Source of the DNA: Smittia aterrima
Lineage: Eukaryota > Arthropoda > Insecta > Diptera > Chironomidae
NCBI GenBank assembly: GCA_033063855.1
Contig: CP093831.1
Location: 11,408,001-11,472,000, forward strand
Direction of reading: 5' to 3'
Length of the DNA stretch: 64,000 nt
Under the pieces are notes generated by a model that saw only the letters and a program-made list of their open reading frames with translations, did not search any database and was not told the origin of the DNA. The position numbers and the translations under genes were made by a program. Positions 50,389-59,977 of the stretch are shown in pieces (the first letter of the stretch is position 1; each line of letters opens with the position of its first letter).

Positions 50389-52284
50389 TTAATGGTTTCT
50401 TTCTAGACTGGCGGCTATGATAAGCATTTGGAGCATTATTTCATTAGCTAAATCGAGGTTCTCAACAAATCCATCTTCAATGTTCATCACATCGTCTGGG
50501 TTAGCTGGCTCCCCAGGTGGATTTTGGTCCATTGGAGCAGTTAATGAAGCTGCTTGTTGAACTCCGCCTGAATTAGCTGGCTCAAAGTTGTCGTTGGGCT
50601 TTTCAGGCGGATCTTGGTCCATCGAAGTGGTAGATGAAGCTACTTGATGGACTCCGCCTGAATTAGCTGGCTCAAAGTTGTCGTTGAGCTTTTCAGGCGG
50701 ATCTTGGTCCATCGAAGTGGTAGATGAAGCTACTTGATGGACTCCGCCTGAATTAGCTGGCTCAAAGTTGTCGTTGAGCTTTTCAGGCGGATCTTGGTCC
50801 ATCGAAGTGGTAGATGAAGCTGCTTGATGGACTCTGCCTGAATTAGCTGGCTCAAAGTTGTCGTTGAGCTTTTCAGGCGGATCTTGGTCCATCGAAGTGG
50901 TAGATGAAGCTGCTTGATGGACTCCGCCTGAATTAGCTGGCTCAAAGTTGTCGTTGAGCTTTTCAGGCGGATCTTGGTCCATCGAAGTGGTAGATGAAGC
51001 TGCTTGATGGACTCCGCCTGAATTAGCTGGCTCAAAGTTGTCGTTGAGCTTTTCAGGCGGATCTTGGTCCATCGAAGTGGTTGGTGAAGCTGCTTGGGCA
51101 GTAGACGTGTTACTGTAGTTGGCATTATCTCCGAGGAAGTGATGAGCCAGAATGGCATCTGGATTGAAGGGCCACATATTCGTTTTAGTGAATGCTTCAG
51201 TAGTGCGAGTCTTTGTCATTATTTTTCCTAGAAAATGCGAGTTGAATGTCTTGTAGAAGTTAATCAAGATATCGATTTTGGAGCCATTATTCATCGTTTC
51301 CCATTTTTGTAACATTAGTTTTTTCATTGCTCTCTTTAAATGTTTTCCAAACAACGTTATGGCGTCCAGCGGTTGTAATACAGCCGTGTTATTTGGTGGA
51401 AAGAATACGGTTTCTACTCCGAATTTCTGCGATAATTTTTGCAACTTATTTTCATCATGGATTCTCGGAGCGTCTAACAACAGAATTTTGGGTTCATTTC
51501 GTCCGTTATCTTCGGACCATTTATATTTAACCATTACTGGTAATAGTTTGTCTTTCATGAATTGATTAATGATCAAAGCATTGAAATCTGAGTTCGGCTT
51601 TTGTTTTCTTACGAAATAAAAGCTAGTTAGTTGTTCAACTTTTGCCAGCTCATCTTCAATTTCTTTTGGTGCGTCATACGGGAGTAAGATTAGTGTTGGT
51701 CCAGATTTGCCGGCGGCGTTCACCGAAGTACCGAATCTGAGTTCTTGTACTGGAGTCTTGTCGTGAGAAATGTTGAATCTTATCATGTTTTCGTCATAAT
51801 TCCAAATATTATGAGGTTTGAGACATCCCACTGCTTTGATTTTGTTGATGAAATTCGTCATAGTCTGACGTGTTGTTGAGCCATAAGGCATCTCTTGTAT
51901 GACTTTGATTTTGTGTGTGTGGACGATCCATCGTAATTGCGTAACGTTGAAGTCGACATCGAAGTCTGTTTTGGCGAGTTGCAATAACTAAAAAAAAGTT
52001 TTTAAGTTGCATTTCAATTTGCTAATAAATTTGTAAGAACTCACCTCTTTCATTGACTTCGTTTCTCCTTCTGTTGCATGTTTTAGGAACGTATTAAGCC
52101 TTATTTCTGGGAATAAGGCCAATTTTGTTAAGTGTCCTTTCCAGTGTTTAATCGTTCTTCGATCGATACTCGTGATTTTCGCAATTTCTGCGATATTCTT
52201 GCCTTTTACGATTAATTCCAGTGTTTTAAGGTGAACAGCCTCGCTGTACGTTTCTTGAAAGTATTTTCCTGCTGGAGGAGGCAT
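50389..52284 (-). mobile_element. Pogo/Tigger-like DDD transposase gene with C-terminal repeats
   Basis: Two exons, 52284-52045 and 51987-50389, phase 0, 57-nt intron, encode 612 residues without a disabling change. The N-terminus is a Psq-type helix-turn-helix (ELIVKGKNIAEIAKITSIDR, then RTIKHWK). The DDE_1 superfamily catalytic core shows NYDEN, LLLDAPRIH and PPNNTAVLQPLDA, so the three Asp residues are present, although the usual DNAPxH has lost its Asn. Six near-identical 30-residue units then follow. Minus-strand AATAAA at 50351-50346 follows the stop. Intact splicing and reading frame mean either a recently active element or a domesticated host gene. Terminal inverted repeats could not be found by eye. 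Confidence 0.82.
50494..51094 (-). repeat. 90-bp tandem array inside the transposase gene
   Basis: Six complete 90-bp units plus a diverged partial seventh encode the motif TTSMDQDPPEKLNDNFEPA followed by NSGGVHQA. Units differ at only a few positions (R for G, V for A, P for L), so expansion or homogenisation was recent. The array is Asp/Pro/Asn-rich and probably disordered. A second frame stays open across the units, a by-product of the repeat. Confidence 0.92.
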
Positions 52285-52429
52285 TGTGAAAGCGATAAAT
52301 CTAAATTATTTTATTTTTATTCGGTAAAAAGTTCCTGACTTTCTAAATCAAACTAACAGCAGATTCAAAATTTTTAGTCCTTTTAAAACCGTTCAGCTGA
52401 TAACGGTACTTTTAAAATCATGTCGAAAC
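52285..52429. promoter_or_regulatory. Divergent promoter with a dyad between transposase and zinc-finger gene
   Basis: The two start codons are 145 bp apart. Near the zinc-finger gene lies an imperfect dyad, TTTTAAAACCGTT (52381-52393) and AACGGTACTTTTAAAA (52402-52417), centred on CAGCTG. A short upstream ATG (52420) opens a five-codon frame before the zinc-finger start. Confidence 0.55.
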
Positions 52430-52944
52430 ATGTTTAGATTGGAAAATTTTAATCTGACGACGATTAATAAAATGACTGAAAGAGAAAAAACCGATCGGTT
52501 GTTTAATTATTCAACTCTGTTGAGTAAATGTATTGCAACACCGGAGCGAAAAGAAATGGCCAGAAGACTTTTGAAGGTAAAGGATGACGAGGAGATAATA
52601 ATTAGAAAGGTAAATTGATATTGTGTTAAATTTGAATTGTTTTTTTTTTCTAGATTCCAGCAGCAACAGCAACGGTACAAGCTTCAACAGTGCCGATAAC
52701 AGAGAAGCAGCAGAATAATCAGCAAGTTGGATCGTCGGCTCGAGTTCCGTGTTTGTACTGTCCTTTGCTTTTGAAGAATAAGAAATGTCTTGATCACCAT
52801 ATTCTTCGAAAACATACTAGCGATGAAGACTGTCCATTTACTTGCCCATTCGACAAGTGCGGTAAGAAATTAGCCGCTGAATGGTTGTACAATGAACACA
52901 TCTCAGTTTGTCGTAAGCGAGTCCGCAAAGTAAATGAGCTTTAG
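52430..52944 (+). CDS. Small two-finger zinc protein, divergent from transposase
   Basis: Two exons, 52430-52609 and 52654-52944, phase 0, 44-nt intron with a long T tract before the acceptor, encode 156 residues. The N-terminal half is charged and helical (MTEREKTDRLFNYSTLL, ERKEMARRLLKVKDDEE). The C-terminal half has two C2H2-type units: CLYCPLLL with HHILRKH, then CPFDKCGKKL with HISVC, whose last ligand is Cys. No wider family is recognised. Its head-to-head placement with the transposase, sharing a dyad, suggests either a second gene of the same element or a host gene that shares its promoter. Confidence 0.68.
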
Positions 52945-52968
52945 TTGATGAACAGACGTAATTAACAG

Positions 52969-52984
52969 TCCTGAAGGACTGGTT
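52969..52984 (+). repeat. Short hairpin after the zinc-finger gene
   Basis: CAGTCCTGAAGGACTG forms a perfect 6-bp stem with a TGAA loop 25 nt after the zinc-finger stop. It could lie in the 3' UTR or mark an element end. Confidence 0.5.
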
Positions 52985-53050
52985 TCTTGTATAAAAAATG
53001 TACAGGTTTTTAATTAATTTTATTTTCACTCATACGGTACGAAGATTTCA

Positions 53051-53200
53051 TACAAAGGATTTTTGATTTTTGCATTTGTTTGTCTTTTGGTGGCTATTCC
53101 CTTGATTGCTTATCCAAAATCGTTGCCCGGTTCCGAGAAACTTCACATTGCTCCAGTGCTCCCGCAAATGAAAGAAGGAGGAGTGATACCAAATAAACAG
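53051..53200 (+). pseudogene. Orphan OATP transporter exon fragment
   Basis: Fifty codons read YKGFLIFAFVCLLVAIPLIA followed by YPKSLPGSEK and a polar tail ending IPNKQ before a weak GT. A hydrophobic helix ending in Pro-Lys-x-Leu-Pro is characteristic of organic anion transporting polypeptides (Oatp/SLCO), where GFL...FPKxLP closes one membrane helix. Homology fades just upstream of GF, an in-frame stop lies further up, and no adjoining Oatp exon is found. I call it a relic or captured exon; the family assignment is good but not certain. Confidence 0.6.
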
Positions 53201-56200
53201 GTGTCGTGTTGTATTTACGCTCATGTGAAGCTAATGGGAAATTATGTTATCACTTTAGATACATCTTGGAAAGAGTTTTTTTCTTCGTCAGATAGATAAC
53301 TCTTCGATGGGGAAAATTGGAAAAGCAATTAATAAATTATAAAATTATTTTATCAATTTGGCGAAATAAAACAGCTTTCGAGGGCAAACCGAAGATTTAT
53401 TTTAGTGACCTGATTATTAATCCAAAAGATTTCTCTTGGCACAGCTCGATGACATGCGTAACGAAGTTTCCGGCTTCCCGCATTAAATGTTTAATATCTC
53501 TCCCTTCGTCCTTAGGCTCCTCGACTCCCCTCTGGTTTGTCACCCATCTGAATGGATAGATTTATTATTGCGTTTTGCTCTTTCTTGCTTGAAAGAATTA
53601 TCGATGAAGGAAAAGTTGTTAAAAAATCCCAACTCGCTTTCTTTAAGATACAAAAAATACAAATGAATGTTAAGAAAGTTTTCTTCTTGTCGAGGTTTCG
53701 CATAAAGAAAGTTTCAATAAAATAATTAGCCGATAAATTTTCTTTAGCACAAAGTGAAAAGTTTTTTGATTAATTTTTGAAGCTTCGCTGTGGCCGAAGT
53801 CCCATTTCTGACTAGGAATCGCGAGCCAAGCTTATTGGCGAAGTTAAATAAAGACAAAGACGGAAGGAAATGGTGACAGAAAGATTTGGAATTACAGAAT
53901 CTCGTTTGCCAAAGGAGAATTGTTGAATCGATAGCGACTTGAATGAAAATAATTTTTATGGTTAGAGAAATCGCTTTAATCAGATTCACGAAGATATTAA
54001 AATAAATTGAAATGTGTCCTCGTCTTCTTCGGAATAGGCAACCGGAAAAAACGACATTCCATTTTCCCACAGAGAGACGATATTGAAGTGGATTTGCTGG
54101 GGGAGAAAGAATGTGAAGAGAAAATTGAATATCTCATCATCGGAGCTTAGAGTCGACTAGCTAAGGCCTTGTATCAAAATCGATTATCAAACAGGCAAAA
54201 TAATAATTCGATGAGCTTAGTCTTCTACTCGAAGATATAATAATCCAAATGACAATAGTCTTCGCTTCTGATGATGGCAAAATCGTCTTCTAGCGACACT
54301 GATAGACTTCAAGCGACTCCACTGCCTCTCAGCGAAAAGTTTTCATCTCGTCGAGAAGCTTTGAGATTGATTTTCCATTAAACATGATTTTTTTTTTATT
54401 CCGTGAAAAGGTAGAGAAGTTTGGCTCGAGGTAGCTCGAGGCAAAAGGTAACAGAATAATGGGAAATTTTCTATCGCCTTGCCAAATATCTTTTCAGTCG
54501 ATTGCGTTCACCGCTTTCAAAGTCTACACGCACGCCAACAATCCAGAAGTAGAGCCAAACAAATCCATAAAGCTCGGATAAATCGCTTTCGATGAATGTC
54601 AGTTTGATTTTGGTCGAGAAGAAGAGGGAGACTGTCTGAAGGCAATAACCTAATTTAATTGCAGTGATGGAAAATACTTTATCGACAAAGGAAGTTTGCC
54701 ATGTTGGACATTGATTGGCAAATTTTCTGCTTACGTAATCAGAGTCTCCATTTTCTCCATTCAGAGATAAAAATTTTTGTTCGGCGAGACTATTTAAGGT
54801 TGCGTGATTGAAAGACGAACAAAAAAAAATTATTTTCCTTCTCAACGCTTCGGACATGGAAACAGAAGAGAAACAAAAAGAAAACTCAAGGATTTCGTTC
54901 TCAGAGCTTTGAATATTGCGGTGAATTGATTTTTCTGCCCGACCTGGCAATGTCAGATGAACATCATCTTAGATTTGTTTGGTGATGTTCAAGTAAAGCT
55001 TTAGGTTTTGTGGCTTGGATTAGTTTCATCGGAATAGATAAAGTTTTGAAATTGACAGACTTGCTTGTACCTTCGAGAAACTCTCTGTCTCTTTGTAAGT
55101 CATCGCAGTATTTTAAATCAGTTTCATCCCTCGTCTATGTCTAAACTAAACTCGTTCATTGATTTAATTTAGATTCACGCTTCATTAAATTTTGCCTCTC
55201 AATGAATGAAGCTTATGTCGATCGCGACAACAATGCGGATTATTTTAAAAGCTGACGCTTTGAACAATGAAACATATTTTCCATTTGCCAAAAGCATTTC
55301 GGAAACTACTCAAAATTTTAGTATGAGATCAACAAAACATTTTCTGTTGGGAACGAGAAACGAGAGAGAGAGAGCTTCATGTTTCCTTAATGACGTAGCT
55401 CAACATTCAGTTAGTATTGAACTAGTGCTCAGGGATGCCGGCTTGCTAATGCAAGGAGCTTGTATTCATCATAAATTTGGCCTGAGAAGCAACTAATTTG
55501 TTTGTTGCAGGGAAAATGCTTGTTCAACATAAATTAAACATATCTCTCGCTCTGAATATTTTCTCAGCGAACTACAGCAGACTCTGTTGCTTGTGCATTT
55601 AAATTTATTGATTTTTCGTTAAAGCTCAAAAGCAAACAAGAATTTTTATGATGACATAATAGCGGAAATGGTTTGCGGTTGCTCTCGCTTGTGAAAATCT
55701 CAATAAACGAGGGATATTGAGGCGGAACAGAAGTTGCTTCACAAACAGTTTTCGTAACAGGAATTTATCCCTTGGGATGATGACTTAGGAGTTACGATCA
55801 AGCAAAACCAACTACACGATTCACTTCGTAAATGAACTGTAAGCTTCTTTTCTCTAGTTGTTGATATCGGTTGGCTGTGGCGGATTTGAGTTGTAAATAT
55901 CAATCGAGAAAAGCGATTACTTGCATCATTTGGGAATAAAGAAATTTTTTCCTTCATCAAATAGACAATTCTATTATTTCTTCTTCCATGAACAAGAGAC
56001 ATTTGATTTGTTTTTGAATGAGATTTGCATAAACTCAGCTTTCCATTGTCCAAGGTTTTTCATTTAATTAAATTGTCTTCAATTCCACCTGAAATAAAAG
56101 CAAAACAGAAGATTCAATTAATTAAATTAATTTCCTCGAATTGGGGTAATTCTCAACCTTAATGCATCCTCAAAGAGGTAAGTCAGCAATTACTTAGAAT

Positions 56201-59200
56201 AATTAAACACTTTGCAAAATTCAGTTTTCAATTCTGTTGAATTTCATTACATGCATCTTTCTTTAATTCTGGAAGTCGTCTTCATGTTGGACGAGGGAAG
56301 AAACGTCCCTTGTCAGAATATATTATGCAAAAAGTGATTCTGACTCGAAAATTGACTCCTGAAAAATTAATTTCTCACCCTTTTGCTTTCAGTAGCAATT
56401 TGCTTTCATTTCTTTTATGCCTTTGAGTTTGGAGGAGATCCGTCGAATGTTTTCAAGCGACTTCAAGGTTAACTTTTCCTTTCTTCTTTATTGATTTTGC
56501 ACCTTTCTCCTGTCTTTTGATAAGAGAATGTAGAGAGCACTACGCAATTTTGATATCTTAGGTCTATTGACTTTTATTATCATTCTTTATAAGAAAACTT
56601 TTGCTACGCGCTCGAAAGTTTCTCTTTTGATAAAAATTTTCATCTTCTTTTCTTTCTTCGCTAATTAAGAATATTAATGATTTTTTTTTTGTAGCGGGAG
56701 AGAAAGGAAATTCCTTACAGTTCTAATTAAAGCGCCGTAAAAAACCTAATTGAAGCGCCTGTACTCGACCTTCTTCTGCTTCTTCCGTGTTCCCCGTTGG
56801 AAGTCTCTTGACAGCAGAACTCATAATAATTGACTTTAATTTAATATCACAACGACGATCCCTAGAGTGATTTCCAGCTCTTGGGGATGAGGTTTCCAAG
56901 CGACTGGATTCTCTGCAGTTAAACGATCAAACTTTTTTTTTCGTTAATTGAATTGATTCTGCTTGAGTCGCATCGAAAGTGATTTGACTCAATAGGATAA
57001 TCAAGTGAAAGCAATTAATTTATTTAATCAAGCTCGATGATAGTCAATTCATTCGGGTAAATCAAATCGATTTATTATATAATTGCGTCCATTGGTTTTA
57101 ATTATTTTGATTTAACACAAAAAAAGAGGAGAATGCTGAAAGAAACATCAAGAGACGAAACGAGATGAGTGTATCGAAATCATTAATTATTCTTTATTTA
57201 CTCTTAAAACAAAAATTAGTTTCGAGGGAACAGTTTTTAAATTATTCTCTTCATCACCTATGTTAATTTAATTAACTATTTTCTTAATCTTATGAAGGCA
57301 TCAATTGTTTTACAAAATAAGTTTAAGTATCAACTAAGTAACTCATCATCATTTCTTGGGTGTAAAACAATGCGATTCCATATAAACGACTCTTTATAGA
57401 ATTTTAAATAATTTAAACAGATGATATTTGTCGATCAAGTTGTAGAAAGCTTCGAAAGCTCCCAAGAAAGCATTTTGTTCTTTCAAGTTTAAAGAGTTTA
57501 TTCCGTTGAGTTTCAAAACTCTTTCTAGTCAAACATTGAAGTCAGATCACGCATTTCTTAAAAACTGAATTAGAACATTGAAAGAATAAATTCATTGAAG
57601 GGCTTTTCATCCGTAATGACATTTACTAACTGGATCTTCTTTCGAATCATGTACAAAGTTTTCGGATGAAGATCCCACAAAAAAATAAATCGATTACCTC
57701 TCATACATTTTATTCCCAATCAACATTCAGTGGCATAACAAATAAACAAACCCCAAATTCAATTTATTATTACTCTTTGTGCAATTATGTCTCGCATCAT
57801 TGATGAGAGTTATTTACATTGTGTCTTCGAGAGTTCATTTATGTTTTTTTTTCTATAAATTTTAGTCCCGAAATTTAATGAAATGCTTCCGAAGATGATT
57901 ATGTAAATTTATGGAATTTGAATCAAAATCGGCTAACGAATCCCCTCTCGCTTGATGGTAAACTTTTTCATTTTCAAATTGAATTTTTTTTTTCAGCGAA
58001 CGCAAATCGATTTAAAACATTTTTAAACAAATAATTACACAAAACTCTGAGGAAGTTCATGAAAACGGGAAAGTTGTCTGATGATGAACACGAGCAAAGT
58101 AATTCTTCGATGAAATGAGGACTTGAGGTGCCACGTGGAAGAGACCTTGCAAAATTGCTAAATATGTTGCTGAGCTAAACAAATTATTTCTGAACTCGTT
58201 TAAGAAGTTTTCTCCGTATTTTGCTAAAATAATCTCGAGTGCACGCGCTCTTTGGCACAAGACGAAACGCTAAAAACATTCCGTGATTTATCGACAATGA
58301 AATTTAACGTCCATTTAACTTTTCCTTTCCTAAATTACATTTTTTATTCAACGCTAATTTCCGAGACAACGTTTGGCTGCTTCTCATGAAAGTTGGGGTT
58401 CTTATAAGTAATAAGCTTTCGGAAAGTTTAACAATGAAGCCGACAAAGAAATAAATTTTTTTCGCAATAACCTAAATGATTTGAGTCGTAAGGAAGCAAA
58501 GGATAATTTAATCCTCACAGTCTTGTTTGCCTTTCCGTTTCTGATTTCAATGAAATTCACACTAAACTCATAAAACATAAAAGCTTGCTTAACCGAGAAA
58601 AAGATTGTCTTCGCTTTCCAACTCTTCTTGCCTCAAGATATTTTACACTTTTGCTTTTTCTTTAGACAAAACTTTAAAGTTTGTGCTGCTTGCGGTTAAG
58701 AGAATAAAACAAAAATGTTTTTGTTTATTCCGGTGCATTTGCTGATCTTGCACAGACAACGCAATACTGCACAGACAACATAAATAAATGTTTAAAATAT
58801 GTTTCGCTCAAACTATTTCAATGACAAAGAGCGGGCGGAAAATAAATTGAAAATTTATTGTTTCTTTTGGACAATGAAGCGGAGAGTTTCGAGAGTCAAT
58901 GACATCGCCAAGTTGTGCTCTCAAAGCGACGAACAATTTTTTTTGTTCTAAACTTTTACCTTCGGCGAAAGATTACTCAAGCGACTACTCGAAAATGTTT
59001 CAAATTTCCGCCACGACTTCAATTCCTTCAGCGGCATCCTTTATGTTCTCAAGTTGTATTTTGATATTTCTCATGATTTATTTTTCAATTTAATTTTTGG
59101 CTTTGGAAGCTTCTTGATACCAAAAAAGAATGAGAGACTGTGAAGCGAAATAAGACAAAAGAAATGGAATTCAATTTTTCATGCGATAAGCTTTTTCAAG

Positions 59201-59746
59201 CGAGAGAGATTTGTGAGCTTAATGCTAATCATTCTCAGCCACAACCCGCACAATGATTTTCATGCTGCCTCGTGAATTTTCATCAAGAATTTAAATCTTC
59301 AATGAATTTAGATGCTCGACTAACCGCAATCAACTTCGACTTTATTAATTCAATATTCTCGGTGGTTCCCGCTTGATGCATAGCAACACGAGTCGTCGTC
59401 GCGAGTTGTCTCATCATGGCAAATCTGAGATTTGAGAGAATAAACGTGGATAACATAGAACCATCAAACAGTTTCACTTTTAATTTCATTAAATAAGAAG
59501 ATTCTTGACATATTTTACTGTCAGCGAAATAAAAGTTTAAATACTGTTGTAAGGTTCGAGATAAATAAATTTATTCTCATCTCAACTCCCATGGCGACTC
59601 CCTAATCGAATCATTTTCTACCCTGTAACAGTACACTTAAGTGAGATTTGTTTTACGTCTTTAAATATTTACAAGTACACCAAGTCATTGTCGTTCCTTG
59701 AATTTCTTTTATCGTTATAAACTATAATTACATTATTCACTGAATT
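53201..59746. other. 6.5-kb intergenic region, no supported gene
   Basis: AT-rich sequence between the Oatp fragment and the receptor gene. The longest open frame (54471-54950, minus) begins at TTG and has no recognisable domain. A GA run lies near 55365-55378. Nothing else in this stretch is supported as a gene. Confidence 0.4.
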
Positions 59747-59977
59747 CTAGAAACAATAAGTTCGGTTTACTCCCACGCCATCCTCACCACTTGATGTCGT
59801 GTTGTTGTTAGTGGCGGTCGGTTGATTCTCGCTGTTCGCCGTTGTTGTTATCGTCAGAGGTTGTGTTGGCGCTGCTGAGATGTTCATTGGCCTCATGTTG
59901 CTTGCGACTGAACAGACAACGGGTGGAAACATGGGAGGTTGGGTGATTGCCGGCGAGAGAAGAACAGGCGGTGTTTG
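59747..59977 (-). CDS. Candidate stop-codon readthrough extension of the receptor
   Basis: Directly after the TGA at 59980-59978 the same frame stays open for 76 codons, starting QTPPVLLSPAITQPPMFPPV and ending GEDGVGVNRTYCF before TAG. The composition (Pro, Thr, Asn, Ser) matches the receptor tail rather than UTR, and the base after TGA is C, the leaky context known from insect readthrough genes. An alternative is a sequencing error or 3' UTR chance frame. Confidence 0.5.
   Translation of the reverse strand, partial: QTPPVLLSPAITQPPMFPPVVCSVASNMRPMNISAAPTQPLTITTTANSENQPTATNNNTTSSGEDGVGVNRTYCF

Noticed and set aside
50730..51158. 142-codon second frame across the 90-bp repeats
   Set aside because: A repeat length divisible by three keeps any initially open frame open; the main frame continues the transposase.
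54471..54950. 159-codon minus-strand open frame in the 53-59 kb gap
   Set aside because: It starts at TTG, has no recognisable domain, no splice partners and mixed hydrophobic/polar content. Length is mildly unusual, but I cannot support a gene.
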